A stretch of DNA of 64,000 bases. Source: Primorskyibacter aestuariivivens. Its GTDB lineage: Bacteria > Pseudomonadota > Alphaproteobacteria > Rhodobacterales > Rhodobacteraceae. The first letter of the stretch is position 1, and each line of letters opens with the position of its first letter. Positions 1 to 9,510 of this stretch are shown piece by piece. The notes beneath the pieces are model-generated. The model was not told the DNA's origin, did no database searches, and was given only the letters and a program-made list of their open reading frames with translations. The stretch lies in contig NZ_JAQIOZ010000016.1 of NCBI RefSeq assembly GCF_028023675.1, forward strand, positions 48,920 to 112,919, given 5' to 3'. The position numbers and the translations under genes are program-made.

Positions 1-705
1 GACCGCCGCCAGCCGCCCGACAAAGAGCAGATGCGGCGCGCCACTGCGCGGGGCCGGGTCATAGCGCGTGGGCTCCACCCCGCAATGCACGATATGCAGC
101 TTGTCCCAATGCGCTCGGTCGGAAAACACCATGGCCTGCGAGCGGCAGAACTCCGAGATACAGGCGACAAACCGCGCCCGGGCGATTTTCTCGTCCAGCC
201 GCCAATGCAGCGGCTCAAAGAAGATATCCGGCCCGTGCAGCGTGAAACTATAAGGAATGCCCGTGAGTTCCGAGGTCAGCATCGCAACCGTGCAACTGGC
301 CTTGGCGATATGGTTGTGCAGATGGGTGACGCCGTGGCGCTCCAGATGTTCGGCCAGCATCAGCGCCTCGGCGAAATAGAACATCTGCCAGAGCCACCCC
401 TTGATCCCCTTTGGAGCAGTCCGCCACGCCAGCGCAAAGGCGCGAAAATAGCGCGCCGGATGGCGAAAGGCGCGCAGTTTCGCACGGGTCAGGCGTAGTG
501 GGTTCTTCGCGGCGTCGAGCACGGGAAAAGTTCGCGCCTGTTCGCTGCGTTGCTCCTCGCCCACCAGATGCTCCGCCCCGGTGCGGCGGATCGAGCAGGT
601 CTCGATCTCCCAGCCCAGATCGCGCAGCGCGGCAACCTCGCGCTGGATGAACGTGTCCGTGGCGCGGGGGTATTCACCGGTCAGATAGGCGATTTTGCGG
701 CTCAT
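1..705 (-). CDS. Glycosyltransferase family 4 protein, partial (runs off the left edge)
   Basis: The reading frame stays open for 235 codons from an ATG at 705 to the window edge, so only the N-terminal half of a roughly 400-residue protein is present. The start (MSRKIAYLTGEYPRATDTFI) has the form seen in WcaL/colanic-acid-type GT4 sugar transferases, followed by LHNHIAKAS near residue 125, HGPDIFF, and a GVEP/LLFVGRL segment opening the nucleotide-sugar binding domain. It should transfer a sugar from an activated donor to a growing surface polysaccharide at the inner membrane. Its ATG overlaps the stop of the upstream epimerase gene by 4 nt, implying translational coupling in a polysaccharide operon. 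The exact sugar cannot be inferred. Confidence 0.8.
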   Translation of the reverse strand, partial: MSRKIAYLTGEYPRATDTFIQREVAALRDLGWEIETCSIRRTGAEHLVGEEQRSEQARTFPVLDAAKNPLRLTRAKLRAFRHPARYFRAFALAWRTAPKGIKGWLWQMFYFAEALMLAEHLERHGVTHLHNHIAKASCTVAMLTSELTGIPYSFTLHGPDIFFEPLHWRLDEKIARARFVACISEFCRSQAMVFSDRAHWDKLHIVHCGVEPTRYDPAPRSGAPHLLFVGRLAAV

Positions 706-1637
706 TGCTGCGCCTCATGCATCAGAAGCTCAAACCCATGCGCCTGCCGCACGCCCAGCACCTCTCGCATACGGGAATTGTCATAGCGGAGCGGCAGGAA
801 CCGCGCACGCAAAACGGCTGGCCGCAGCAATCCCGGGCGGCGTGGTCCCAAGGGCCGCAGCAGATGCGCCAGCGGCACCAGCCAGCGCCAGTTCAGCGGC
901 AGCACCAGATTCGGTCCCTTAGCCAGGCAATTCAGATACCGGTCGCGATGCGGAAGGTCCTCGTCCAGCACATTGATCGGGCCGGTCGCGGGCCGCTCGG
1001 CGGCATTAGTCAACGCCTGAACGCAGGTAGAGATGTGGCAAAGCGGCAATTCCCCGCGGCTCTCCATACGGATCAGGAGAGGGCCGATCATCGGGCCGAA
1101 ATGGGCATTCCACAATCGTCCGGGGCCAAACACCGCCCCGGCCCGCAAAATTGTGAGCTTATGCTCATGGTCCGCAGCCAACCGCAGAGCCAAATGTTCC
1201 TGCCCAAGCTTTCCGGCGGCATATCCGTCCCGGCGTTCCGGGCGATCCTCCAGCGGAGCCGCCTCGGTCAGCATCGCATCCGGCTCAAGCACCTCATAAT
1301 CATAGACCGCGATGGACCCCAAAAGAACGATCCTGCCGCCCCGCGGCATCGACGACATGAGCGTCTCGGTCGCTTTCAGCGTGTCACGCGCATGCTCCCC
1401 GGCATCGCCACTCATCGACGCCGCGCAATGGATCACCACATCGGCCCGCGCGCAGGCGGCGGCCAACGCATCGCCCCCCTCTGCCAGATCGCAGTGCAGC
1501 ACATCGACTCCATCGGGCATATCCGCAGGCCGTCGCAGAACGGCTATCACGCGATGCCCCTGGTGCAGCGCCTCATCCACCGCATGACGGCCGATATAGC
1601 CGCCCGCCCCGGTGATCAGGAGGGTCAGCGCGCCCAT
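702..1637 (-). CDS. NAD(P)-dependent epimerase/dehydratase family protein
   Basis: Extended SDR enzyme of 311 residues. The Rossmann motif GAGGYIGR lies at about residues 10-17 and the catalytic YxxxK pair as YAAGK near residue 140. I chose the ATG at 1637 because GGAG sits 8 nt upstream; an in-frame ATG at 1661 is also possible but has a weaker site. The gene overlaps the upstream Gfo/Idh gene by 13 nt and the downstream glycosyltransferase by 4 nt, so the three form one minus-strand operon. A role in making or modifying a nucleotide sugar for a surface polysaccharide is inferred from this context; the substrate is unknown. Confidence 0.8.
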   Translation of the reverse strand: MGALTLLITGAGGYIGRHAVDEALHQGHRVIAVLRRPADMPDGVDVLHCDLAEGGDALAAACARADVVIHCAASMSGDAGEHARDTLKATETLMSSMPRGGRIVLLGSIAVYDYEVLEPDAMLTEAAPLEDRPERRDGYAAGKLGQEHLALRLAADHEHKLTILRAGAVFGPGRLWNAHFGPMIGPLLIRMESRGELPLCHISTCVQALTNAAERPATGPINVLDEDLPHRDRYLNCLAKGPNLVLPLNWRWLVPLAHLLRPLGPRRPGLLRPAVLRARFLPLRYDNSRMREVLGVRQAHGFELLMHEAQQ

Positions 1638-2746
1638 GGCATCGGCTCCGGTCTCTGGCATGTGGTTGTCATATCCTGCGGTCCCGTGTCGTCGCCCGCG
1701 TTCTGCATGGCCAGCGTCACCTCGGTCATGTGCAGGGCAAAATCATTGTCCAGCCGGGGTTTGCGCCCCTCTGACAGCGCGTCCAGCATCTCAACCGGAC
1801 CCAGCGCGAAATTCATCGCCGCCGCACCAAAGCGGCCCACCTTGGGATGTGTGTCACCGCCGATGCGGCAGCGTTTGCCGAACGGCAATTCCATCAACCG
1901 CCGACGCAAGGTCATACGGCGATGATACCGCACCGGCGCGCCATTGTCCCAGGCCTGCTTGACCTGCAACACGCCCTTGTCCCCGATCACGCGGATGCGA
2001 TGGTCATGCGGCGCGGCGATGGAACAGGTCAACCGCGCAACAACGCCGGAATGGAACAACAGAGTCGCGGTGGCGAAATCGGGTGTCGCGGCCCCCCCCG
2101 GTTTGCCCGGGATCACGTCGGCTGAAGCGGCCACGACCCGACGCACAGGGCCAAAGGCCGCGATCAACCATGTCAGGTAGTAGCCCGCATGTTCCAGTGT
2201 ACAGCCGACGCGAAACTCATCCTCGGCGGGCCATGGCGCGCCGCTTTCACTGATCCACTTGTCATAGGCCGCCTGCGGGATGAACCCGTCGTCCAGTTCG
2301 GCATAGACCAGGCGGATATCGCCTGCCGTGCCGCGCCGAATCTCGCGCAGGAGCGTTTGCGCGGCTTCGCCCAGAACGGAACAGGGAGCAGATATGAGCA
2401 TTAACTCGTGTTCTTGCGCCAAAGCGTACAATGCCCGCGCCTCATCCATTGTCATGGCCAGAGGTTTCTCGCACCAGACATGACGCCCGGCCTCCAGGCA
2501 GGCCTTGTTCACCTCGTAATGCGCATGCGGATTGGTGAGGTTGAGCACGATCGCGCCCTCGGGCAGTGCGGCGAGACAGGCGTCAAAGCTTTCCGCCGTC
2601 GGCACGCCCCAGTGCCGGGCAAAAGCCGCAAGCCGCGCGGCATCGCGATCAAAGACGCAGGCCACCTTTACGTTTGGGTAAAGCGCCAGCGAACGCATGT
2701 AGAGATCGGCCACAAAACCGCAACCGATGATGCCCACAGCCCTCAT
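1625..2746 (-). CDS. Gfo/Idh/MocA family oxidoreductase
   Basis: 373 residues. An N-terminal nucleotide-binding motif GIIGCGFVADLY is followed by CEKPLAMT near residue 95, the EKP lysine motif of this family that positions nicotinamide and substrate. The C-terminal half is the usual alpha/beta dimerisation and substrate domain. These enzymes oxidise or reduce sugars, often UDP-sugars in polysaccharide pathways, which fits the adjacent epimerase and glycosyltransferases. The ATG at 2746 has GGAG 8 nt upstream; an in-frame GTG lies at 2755. First gene of the minus-strand operon, divergent from the WecG-like gene; the shared 230-bp gap must hold both promoters. Confidence 0.82.
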   Translation of the reverse strand: MRAVGIIGCGFVADLYMRSLALYPNVKVACVFDRDAARLAAFARHWGVPTAESFDACLAALPEGAIVLNLTNPHAHYEVNKACLEAGRHVWCEKPLAMTMDEARALYALAQEHELMLISAPCSVLGEAAQTLLREIRRGTAGDIRLVYAELDDGFIPQAAYDKWISESGAPWPAEDEFRVGCTLEHAGYYLTWLIAAFGPVRRVVAASADVIPGKPGGAATPDFATATLLFHSGVVARLTCSIAAPHDHRIRVIGDKGVLQVKQAWDNGAPVRYHRRMTLRRRLMELPFGKRCRIGGDTHPKVGRFGAAAMNFALGPVEMLDALSEGRKPRLDNDFALHMTEVTLAMQNAGDDTGPQDMTTTCQRPEPMPWAR

Positions 2747-2978
2747 ACCCCGCACTCCGCAAAGAGGCAGGGCCGGAGATGTGGCAACATCCGGGTCAAA
2801 GGCATGGGCGGCTCATCCTTCTTGTGCGCGTGAGACACCACGAAAACGTGGCAAATTTTCGGCATTGCAGCAGAAAACGCCGCGCTGCGGTATCCCTGCA
2901 AATGCATTTCCCGCCTTTCCCCTTATCTTCGCCGCATTCGGATGGGCAAACTGCCGCCAATCTGAAGGAGTCGTTCAG

Positions 2979-3734
2979 GTGAAATTCGATACCGGCGGAC
3001 ATACCGTCACGGTGAACATGCCCACGCGGGCCGCTTTGATGGAAGAGATCACCCAACGGTTCCGGCGTGGCGAGGGCTTTGCGCTGGCCACCGTGAACCT
3101 CGATCATCTGGTCAAGCTTCGCCAGCCCGGCCCGCTGCGCGCCGCTTATGATGCGCAGGACCTCGTGGTGGTGGATGGCAATCCGCTGGTCTGGATGTCG
3201 CGCCTGGCCGCTCAACCGGTCGAGTTGATCCCCGGTTCGGACCTTGTGGTGCCGCTGGCCCGTCTGGCGGCGGAGTGTGATGTCCCGGTGGCGTTGGTGG
3301 GCAGTACAGACGCCGCGCTGAAGGGGGCCGAGGCCGCTCTTGTCGAAAAGATCGGACCGGTCCGCGTCGCTGCACGGATCGCACCGCCGATGGGGTTCGA
3401 TCCCGAAGGGCCGGGGGGCGAGGATGTTCTGATAGAGTTGCGCGAAAGCGGGGCGCGCATGGTGTTTCTGGCCCTGGGCTCCCCGAAACAGGAAATCCTT
3501 GCCGCGCGTGGACGGGTGGGCACGCCCGAGATTGGATTTGCCTCCATCGGTGCGGGTCTGGATTTTCTGGCAGGCACACAAACCCGCGCGCCGATGATCT
3601 TTCGCAAACTGGCGCTGGAATGGTTGTGGCGGATGTTGAGCAACCCAAGGCGGTTAGGACTGCGCTATGTGAAATGCATGGCGATCCTGCCCGGGCAGAT
3701 GTTGGGCGCGCTGCGTCAGCGCGAGGGGCAGTAA
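2979..3734 (+). CDS. WecG/TagA/CpsF family (GT26) glycosyltransferase
   Basis: 251 residues from a GTG start at 2979, chosen because GAAGGAG lies 8 nt upstream. The open frame reaches back to 2727 but that extension overlaps the divergent gene and looks non-coding. Diagnostic motifs are the NLDHLVKL and VVDGNPLVWMSR segments in the first third and LGSPKQE near residue 170 (GxPKQE of the family). GT26 enzymes transfer N-acetylmannosamine-type sugars onto undecaprenyl-linked intermediates at the inner membrane. Placement opposite an epimerase/oxidoreductase/GT4 operon supports a role in exopolysaccharide or capsule assembly. Donor and acceptor are not deducible. Confidence 0.85.
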   Translation: MKFDTGGHTVTVNMPTRAALMEEITQRFRRGEGFALATVNLDHLVKLRQPGPLRAAYDAQDLVVVDGNPLVWMSRLAAQPVELIPGSDLVVPLARLAAECDVPVALVGSTDAALKGAEAALVEKIGPVRVAARIAPPMGFDPEGPGGEDVLIELRESGARMVFLALGSPKQEILAARGRVGTPEIGFASIGAGLDFLAGTQTRAPMIFRKLALEWLWRMLSNPRRLGLRYVKCMAILPGQMLGALRQREGQ

Positions 3735-3757
3735 CGATTTCATTCAATGCAATCGGT

Positions 3758-3780
3758 CCGAAATCTTTACAAGATTTCGC
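3758..3780. repeat. Palindromic element, copy 1 (CCGAAATCTT type)
   Basis: A perfect 9-bp inverted repeat, CGAAATCTT (3759-3767) and AAGATTTCG (3771-3779) around a 3-nt loop, begins 24 nt after the WecG-like stop. It lacks a T-run, so it is not a standard intrinsic terminator. A second copy matching at 19 of 23 positions is found at 22027-22049. The remaining gap up to the dxs stop (3996) holds no gene I can support; a short open frame from 3847 has a purine-rich upstream site but runs antisense into dxs and has no recognisable content. Confidence 0.5.
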
Positions 3781-3995
3781 GCATGGCTCTGGCCCCGGTG
3801 GCGCTTGCAATCGGGGTCTGTCGCTCATGTCAGGGGAGAAGAGGATATGACGGCGCCGTCAAAGGCAGTCGAACCTCGGCCCATTGGGCCACCCGGCAGC
3901 GGGGGCTGTCTCTGGCTCTATTGCTGTTCGGTCCCATCTGGGGACCGGTGCGCGCAGGACCGGTTATGCCGTGAAATGGTTTACGGCGGCTCACC

Positions 3996-5921
3996 TCAGC
4001 GTGCGCTGGACAGAACCTCGATCCCCAGCACGTCCAGCACTTTCGCTTCGATATCCGAGGCGTTGAGACCTGCGGTGGCGTACATATCGGCCGGGCTGGC
4101 CTGATCTATGAAGGTATCGGGCAGCACCATGGAACGGTATTTCAGCCCGTGGTCAAACACGCCCTCATCCGCCAGAAGCTGCGCAACGTGACTGCCGAAA
4201 CCGCCCACCGCGCCCTCTTCGATGGTGATCAGCGCGTCATGCTCTGCGGCCAGTTTCAGGATCAGGTCACGGTCCAGCGGTTTGGCAAAGCGCGCATCGG
4301 CAATCGTGGGCGTGATGCCGCGCGCCTGAAGCGCTTCGGCGGCCTCCATCACTTCCTTGAGCCGCGCGCCAAAGGACAAGAGTGCCACGCCCTTGCCCTG
4401 TTGGATCAGCCGGCCCTTGCCGATCTCCAGCACCTCACCTCGCTCGGGCATCTCGACGCCCACACCTTCGCCGCGCGGATAGCGGAAGGCGATGGGTCCC
4501 TCGTCATGCGCGGCGGCGGTGGCGACCATGTGGACCAGCTCTGCCTCATCCGCGGCGGCCATGACCACCATGCCGGGCAGGTTGGCCATGAAGGCGATGT
4601 CAAACGATCCCGCATGGGTCGCACCATCGGCCCCCACCAGGCCCGCGCGGTCGATGGCGAAACGCACGGGCAGGCGCTGAATTGCCACGTCATGCACCAC
4701 CTGGTCATAGCCGCGCTGCAGGAAGGTCGAGTAAATCGCGCAGAAGGGGCGCATGCCCCCGGCGGCCAGCCCTGCTGAAAACGTCACGCCATGTTGCTCG
4801 GCGATGCCCACATCGAAGCAGCGGCTGGGATAGCGCGCGTGGAACAGGTCCAGACCGGTGCCGTCCGGCATGGCGGCGGTTACGGCGCAGATGCGGCTGT
4901 CTTTCTCCGCCGCCTTGATCAGCTCCTGTCCGAACACCTTTGTATAGCTCGGCGCATTGGAGGGGGCTTTCTTTTGCTTACCGGTGACTACGTCGAATTT
5001 CGCGGTGGCGTGGCCCTTGTCATCCGCGGTTTCCGCCGGGTGATAACCTTTGCCCTTCTTGGTCAGAACATGGATCAGGATCGGGCCGGTGGCGCGCTGC
5101 TGCACGGTGCGCAGCACTGGCAGAAGCTGGTCAAGATCATGGCCGTCAATGGGGCCCACATAGGAAAAGCCCAGTTCCTCGAACAGCGTGCCGCCCACCG
5201 CCATGCCCTTGAGCATCTCCTTGGCACGTTTGGCCCCTTCGCGGAACGGTTCGGGCAGAAGGCTGACCGCGCCCTTGGCGGCGGCTTTGAAATCCTGAAA
5301 CGGGGCCTCGGCATAAAGCCGGCTCAGATAGGACGAAAACGCGCCCACGGGCGGGGCAATCGACATCTCGTTGTCATTCAGGATCACGATCAGCCGCTTG
5401 TTCAGATGACCCGCGTTGTTCATCGCCTCAAAGGCCATGCCCGCACTCATCGCGCCGTCGCCGATCACCGCGATTGCATCGCCATGCCCCGTGTCACAGG
5501 CCCCGCCCAGATCACGCGCCACGGCAAAGCCCAGCGCGGCAGAGATTGAGGTGGAGCTATGGGCCGCGCCAAACGGGTCATAGGGGCTCTCCGAGCGTTT
5601 GGTGAAACCTGACAGCCCGTCTTTCATGCGCAAGGTGCGGATGCGGTCCCGCCGCCCGGTGAGGATCTTGTGCGGATAGCATTGGTGCGAGACATCCCAG
5701 ATGATCTTGTCGCGCGGCGCGTCAAAGACCGCATGCAGCGCCACGGTCAGTTCCACCACGCCCAGCCCCGCGCCAAGATGGCCGCCGGTCTCGGACACCG
5801 CGCTGATGGTTTCTTCGCGCAGCTCATGGGCCACGCGCACCAGTTCCGCATCAGAAAACTGTTTCAGGTCGGCGGGGGACTGGACACGGTCCAGAAGCGG
5901 GGTCTTTGGGCGGTCGGACAT
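3996..5921 (-). CDS. dxs: 1-deoxy-D-xylulose-5-phosphate synthase
   Basis: Thiamine-diphosphate enzyme condensing pyruvate and glyceraldehyde 3-phosphate, the first step of the MEP isoprenoid pathway. 641 residues, the normal length. It has the N-terminal GGHLGAGLG with its catalytic His near residue 48, the ThDP motif GDGAMSAG near residue 154 ending in the downstream NDNE, the pyrimidine-binding IAEQHG segment near residue 370, and a transketolase C-terminal domain with [11 protein letters not shown]. The frame also opens at an ATG at 5933, but that ATGGAGG is itself the Shine-Dalgarno for the ATG at 5921. Last gene of a minus-strand block after ispA, which uses the products of this pathway. 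Confidence 0.97.
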   Translation of the reverse strand: MSDRPKTPLLDRVQSPADLKQFSDAELVRVAHELREETISAVSETGGHLGAGLGVVELTVALHAVFDAPRDKIIWDVSHQCYPHKILTGRRDRIRTLRMKDGLSGFTKRSESPYDPFGAAHSSTSISAALGFAVARDLGGACDTGHGDAIAVIGDGAMSAGMAFEAMNNAGHLNKRLIVILNDNEMSIAPPVGAFSSYLSRLYAEAPFQDFKAAAKGAVSLLPEPFREGAKRAKEMLKGMAVGGTLFEELGFSYVGPIDGHDLDQLLPVLRTVQQRATGPILIHVLTKKGKGYHPAETADDKGHATAKFDVVTGKQKKAPSNAPSYTKVFGQELIKAAEKDSRICAVTAAMPDGTGLDLFHARYPSRCFDVGIAEQHGVTFSAGLAAGGMRPFCAIYSTFLQRGYDQVVHDVAIQRLPVRFAIDRAGLVGADGATHAGSFDIAFMANLPGMVVMAAADEAELVHMVATAAAHDEGPIAFRYPRGEGVGVEMPERGEVLEIGKGRLIQQGKGVALLSFGARLKEVMEAAEALQARGITPTIADARFAKPLDRDLILKLAAEHDALITIEEGAVGGFGSHVAQLLADEGVFDHGLKYRSMVLPDTFIDQASPADMYATAGLNASDIEAKVLDVLGIEVLSSAR

Positions 5922-5937
5922 GCGCGCCTCCAATGGC

Positions 5938-6807
5938 TTAGCTGTCGCGCGAGATAACGAACCGGGCCGCGTCCCGCAAGGTGTCGGCCCGGGGGCCGAA
6001 GGGGGAAAGCGCGTCGCAGGCGGTCATGACCAGCTCATCCGCGCGGGATTTTGCGCCATCCAAGCCCAGAAGCGACACAAAGGTCGCTTTGCCTGCCTCG
6101 GCATCCTTTTGCAGACGTTTGCCCGCCTTTTGCGCGTCCCCTTCCACATCCAAGATGTCGTCGGCGATCTGGAAGGCAAGGCCAAGCGCCTGCGCATAGT
6201 GCCGCAAGGGCGTGATATCCGCGCCCGCCAGCCGCGCGCCCGCCTCGGCGGACCACCCGATCAACGCCCCGGTTTTGCCGTTTTGCAGAGCGGTGATTTC
6301 AGTGAGCGTGAGCGGCGTGTCGGCGGTTTCAGCGGCGATATCCAGCGCCTGCCCCAGCACCATGCCGCGTGCGCCTGCGGCCCGGGCCAGCGATAGCGTC
6401 AGGTCGGCGCGGCGGCTGGCGTCCGGATGGCAACGCGGGTCGGAGACCAGCTCGAATGCCAGCGCCTGCAGCGCGTCCCCCGCCAGAACAGCGGTGGCCT
6501 GATCCCATTTGACATGCACGGTGGGCTGGCCCCGGCGCAGGTCATCGTCATCCATGCAGGGCAGGTCGTCATGGATGAGCGAATAGGCATGCACCGCCTC
6601 GATCGCGGCGGCGGGCCAGAGCGCCTGCGCCTCACTCACGTCATGCAACCGGGCGCTTTCCATCACGAGGAAACCGCGCAGCCCCTTGCCGCCCGCGATG
6701 GCGTAGCGCATGGCGCGGGTCACGGGCAGGTCGTCCATACTGGCGATCTGCGTGTCGAGATGGGCGATGACGCGGGTGGCGTCGGATTTCAGGGTGGTCT
6801 GGAACAT
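5938..6807 (-). CDS. ispA: Polyprenyl synthetase (farnesyl/geranylgeranyl diphosphate synthase)
   Basis: 289-residue trans-isoprenyl diphosphate synthase. Both aspartate-rich motifs that bind Mg2+ and diphosphate are present: [10 protein letters not shown] with RRGQPT near residue 85 and QIADDILD near residue 210. It extends DMAPP with IPP in the cytoplasm to C15 or C20 products for quinones, undecaprenyl and pigments. The ATG at 6807 follows AAGGTGT; the frame continues to 6861 but that extension is not family-like. It lies 16 nt before dxs and after xseB, an arrangement usual in proteobacteria. Chain length specificity is not certain from sequence. Confidence 0.93.
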   Translation of the reverse strand: MFQTTLKSDATRVIAHLDTQIASMDDLPVTRAMRYAIAGGKGLRGFLVMESARLHDVSEAQALWPAAAIEAVHAYSLIHDDLPCMDDDDLRRGQPTVHVKWDQATAVLAGDALQALAFELVSDPRCHPDASRRADLTLSLARAAGARGMVLGQALDIAAETADTPLTLTEITALQNGKTGALIGWSAEAGARLAGADITPLRHYAQALGLAFQIADDILDVEGDAQKAGKRLQKDAEAGKATFVSLLGLDGAKSRADELVMTACDALSPFGPRADTLRDAARFVISRDS

Positions 6808-6993
6808 ACACCTTAAACCGGGGATTTGACTGCGCGGAATCAAGGCGAAGCCGCCGCGCATCGCCGACGCGCCCCTACGCGGCGGCGATTTGGTTTCCGT
6901 TTGCGCATTGCTCTGGGTTCATGCGGATGTGGCAGACATAAAATGCCTAACTCCAATGCAGGATCGCCCCCGCGCGCGTCGTCAATGCGCGGC

Positions 6994-7236
6994 TCACATC
7001 CCCTCAACCGGCTTGGTCCCCGTGGCATTGCCATCCCCATCGGTGGTGATGGCGGCGACCTTTTCCTCGGCCTCTTTCAGCTTTTTCTCGCAGCGCTTCT
7101 TCAGCGCCGCGCCGCGCTCATAAAGCTTGATCGAATCGTCCAGCGCCACGTCGCCACGCTCCAGCTGGCCGACCACCTGTTCCAGTTCGGCCATGGCCTG
7201 TTCGAATGTCATTTCCTCGACGGGTGTGTCGCTCAC
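6994..7236 (-). CDS. xseB: Exodeoxyribonuclease VII small subunit
   Basis: 80 residues, the family's usual size. The sequence shows the typical pattern FEQAMAELEQVVGQLERGDV followed by LYERGAALKKRCEKKL, which forms a helical hairpin that decorates the XseA arm. The complex degrades single-stranded DNA into acid-soluble oligonucleotides. Its ATG overlaps the deacetylase stop by 4 nt, so translation is probably coupled. The large subunit gene xseA is not in this window. Confidence 0.95.
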   Translation of the reverse strand: MSDTPVEEMTFEQAMAELEQVVGQLERGDVALDDSIKLYERGAALKKRCEKKLKEAEEKVAAITTDGDGNATGTKPVEGM

Positions 7237-8159
7237 GCTGCTGCCTCCTGAAGTGCCTTGACATGGACGACCACCGAGGCCGCCAATGCGCCCAGATCAT
7301 AACCCCCTTCCATGACCGAGACCACCCGTCCGCCGCAATGCTCGGACGCAATTGCGCAAAGCTCCTGGGTGAGCCAGGCGAAATCATCCTCGACCCATTT
7401 AAGCTGCGCCAGCGGATCGGCGCGGTGGGCGTCAAAACCTGCGGAGATGAACAGCATCTCGGGTTTGAACGCGTGCAGGCGGGGGAAGATCTGTGCCTCA
7501 TAGGCCGTGCGCATCTCAACGCCCGGCGAGCCGGGGTCCAGAGGCACGTTGAGGATATTGTCATGCGCGCCGGTTTCCGACGGGTGGCCGCTGCCGGGCC
7601 AGAGCGGCATCTGTTGCGAGGTGCAGAACAGCGCGCGCGGCTCGTCCCACAAAAGCGCCTGCGTGCCATTGCCGTGATGCACGTCGAAATCCACCACCGC
7701 CACGCGGGACAGCCCGTGGCGTTCCAGCGCGTGTTTCGCACCAATCGCCACATTGCCGAACAGGCAAAACCCCATTGGCGTTTCCTGTTCCGCGTGGTGC
7801 CCCGGGGGCCGCGTCGCGCAGAACGCGTTGCCCGCATCCCCCGCGATCACCCGGTCCACCGCTTCGCGCACCGCGCCAACGCCGCGCCATGCCGCGCCGA
7901 GCGATCCGGGCGACATCCATGTGTCGCCATCCAGCTGAAAGAATCCCTCATCCGGCAGGGCGGTTTCCAACCTTTCAACATAGCTTTCGGGATGGCAGAG
8001 CAGCACATCCTCGCGCGCGCCCATGGGTGCGGTTTCAAAGCCGATCCCCTCTTGCCGGAGCGCGTGCAGCACATGTTCCAGCCGCGCCACCCGTTCGGGA
8101 TGGCCCTCGGGCGTGACGTGATTGAGACAGGCCTCGTGGGTGAGGATCAGCGTGGACAT
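7233..8159 (-). CDS. Histone deacetylase family (class II-like, amidohydrolase fold) protein
   Basis: 308 residues with the zinc-hydrolase signatures of the HDAC/AcuC/acetylpolyamine amidohydrolase superfamily: RPPGHHAE near residue 137 (tandem His pair), VVDFDVHHGNGTQ near residue 172 (Asp and His zinc ligands), and SAGFDAHRADPL near residue 255 (third ligand). It should remove acetyl or similar acyl groups from lysine, polyamine or a small molecule. There are no histones in the host, so the true substrate is open. It is the first gene of the xseB–ispA–dxs transcription unit and overlaps xseB by 4 nt. Confidence 0.9.
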   Translation of the reverse strand: MSTLILTHEACLNHVTPEGHPERVARLEHVLHALRQEGIGFETAPMGAREDVLLCHPESYVERLETALPDEGFFQLDGDTWMSPGSLGAAWRGVGAVREAVDRVIAGDAGNAFCATRPPGHHAEQETPMGFCLFGNVAIGAKHALERHGLSRVAVVDFDVHHGNGTQALLWDEPRALFCTSQQMPLWPGSGHPSETGAHDNILNVPLDPGSPGVEMRTAYEAQIFPRLHAFKPEMLFISAGFDAHRADPLAQLKWVEDDFAWLTQELCAIASEHCGGRVVSVMEGGYDLGALAASVVVHVKALQEAAA

Positions 8160-8176
8160 TTCAGCGCTCCCTGATG

Positions 8177-8196
8177 CTTCTTCTCTTTGAAAATAC
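8177..8196 (+). repeat. Dispersed 3'-flank element, copy 1
   Basis: CTTCTTCTCTTTGAAAATAC just upstream of the deacetylase gene's start on the other strand. It is nearly identical to the sequence at 16871 and the inverted one at 17854. Confidence 0.4.
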
Positions 8197-8231
8197 GCAA
8201 ATTCACCCGTGGGAACAGGGCAAACCGCCGG

Positions 8232-9020
8232 TTACGCGGCGTGCCCGGTCAAAAACCGCACCAATCCGCTTTGCGCATCCTCCAGCGGTTCGATCACGTC
8301 GAAATGGTGCCGCCCGGGCAGGATATGTTGTGGCGCGCGCCACGCTTCCGAAAGCCAGCGAGTCTGGTCGAGAAAGGTGGGACGCTCTTCCGCGCCGACC
8401 CAAAGCGCCACCTCGGTTGCGGGCTTGGATTGCAGCAGCGGGCTTTCCTCTGCCGCCTCCTCCGCGTCCAGCCGCAGATCGGCGTTCATCGCGGTCTGCA
8501 ACAGCGGGCGCAGATCGCTGAGCATGGAGATCGGGGCAACCCGCGTGATCCGCGCCAGAACCTCTGGCGCAAGCATCCCCGGTGCCAGCATCCGCGCCAC
8601 CAGATGCCCGCCGGCCGAATGCCCGGTGAGCGTGATGGGGCCATCGGTCGCCTGCGCCACGGCGGTGATGGCTTCGGCGGTCTGGCGGGTAATGTCGCGG
8701 ATGCGGACATCCGGGCAGAGCGCGTAGCCCGGCAGGGCCACGCGCCAGCCGCGCTGAACGGCCCCTGCCGCCAGATGTGTCCAGACGCTTTTGTCAAAGG
8801 CCCGCCAATAGCCGCCATGCACAAAGATCACCGTGCCCTGCGCTGAATCCTCGGGCGAGACCACATCCACCGCGCGGCGCGTGCCCGCGTGAAACCCGGG
8901 CAATTCCCGCACGTCATGCGCGTCGCGAAAAGCGGCGGCCTGCGCCATCCACCGGGGCGGGTAATCATCGCCACCCGGAATATAGGCGCGGTTATCATAG
9001 GCGTCGGTCAGATCCTGCAT
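8232..9020 (-). CDS. Alpha/beta hydrolase, kynurenine formamidase-like
   Basis: 262 residues with the oxyanion-hole motif HGGYWRA near residue 94 and the nucleophile elbow GHSAGGHL near residue 160; the Asp and His of the triad are expected in the C-terminal third (H in the GRHHF segment). The HGGYWRAFDKSVWTH segment resembles eukaryotic-type arylformamidases (AFMID), which hydrolyse N-formylkynurenine in tryptophan breakdown. No other kynurenine pathway genes are nearby, so a general esterase role is equally possible. The gene is separated from upstream hup by an intrinsic terminator, so it has its own promoter or depends on readthrough. Confidence 0.75.
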   Translation of the reverse strand: MQDLTDAYDNRAYIPGGDDYPPRWMAQAAAFRDAHDVRELPGFHAGTRRAVDVVSPEDSAQGTVIFVHGGYWRAFDKSVWTHLAAGAVQRGWRVALPGYALCPDVRIRDITRQTAEAITAVAQATDGPITLTGHSAGGHLVARMLAPGMLAPEVLARITRVAPISMLSDLRPLLQTAMNADLRLDAEEAAEESPLLQSKPATEVALWVGAEERPTFLDQTRWLSEAWRAPQHILPGRHHFDVIEPLEDAQSGLVRFLTGHAA

Positions 9021-9040
9021 TATATGTCCTCCCTACAAAG

Positions 9041-9065
9041 AAAAAGGGCCGCCAAATGGCGACCC
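9041..9065 (-). terminator. Intrinsic terminator after hup
   Basis: Read on the minus strand, a 7-bp stem (GGTCGCC/GGCGGCC with one G·T pair, loop ATTT; plus-strand positions 47-53 and 58-64 of this block) is followed by five T residues (9041-9045). It lies 25 nt past the hup stop codon. Confidence 0.8.
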
Positions 9066-9089
9066 CTGTCAATCCCGCGGACGCGGATA

Positions 9090-9377
9090 TCAGCCGTTGG
9101 CGCTGTCTTTCAGGGCCTTGGCGATGGTCACTTTCACGACCTTGTCCGCCTCTTTCTTGAACTGTTCGCCGGTGGCGGGGTTGCGCACCATGCGCTCGGG
9201 GCGCTCGCGCAGGTAGAATTTGCCAACGCCGGGCAGGGTCACGGCACCGCCGCCGGACACTTCGCGGGTGATCACGTTGCAGACTGCATCAAGCGCGGCA
9301 CCGGCCGCTTTCTTGTCGCTGCCCATTTCCTCCGCCAAAGCTGCCACGAGCTGGGTCTTGGTCATCGGTTTTGCCAT
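9090..9377 (-). CDS. hup: HU family DNA-binding protein
   Basis: 95 residues. The sequence carries the DNABII pattern with MTKTQLVAALAEE at the N-terminus, GVGKFYLRERPER and the minor-groove arm RNPATGE near residue 70. HU bends and compacts DNA as a homodimer in the nucleoid. The ATG at 9377 has GAGGAGAG 8 nt upstream; the frame extends to 9458 but that part is non-conserved. It is probably monocistronic, with a terminator at 9041-9065. The MAKPMTKTQ start and a slightly shortened N-terminus are normal for Rhodobacteraceae HU. Confidence 0.95.
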   Translation of the reverse strand: MAKPMTKTQLVAALAEEMGSDKKAAGAALDAVCNVITREVSGGGAVTLPGVGKFYLRERPERMVRNPATGEQFKKEADKVVKVTIAKALKDSANG

Positions 9378-9510
9378 TTTCTGGTCTCTCCTCGGTTCTG
9401 CCCAGCTATTGGGCCTCATTGGGCGCATTAAACGGTATCTTGGGGGGCAACACAACAATTTGTGGCGCGAAAAGCCATAAAAATATGGGATTTTTGCGCT
9501 TTACGCACCG

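Noticed and set aside
3847..4104. Short plus-strand frame after the WecG-like gene
   Set aside because: Has a purine-rich upstream site but overlaps the 3' end of dxs antisense and has no recognisable composition or domain.
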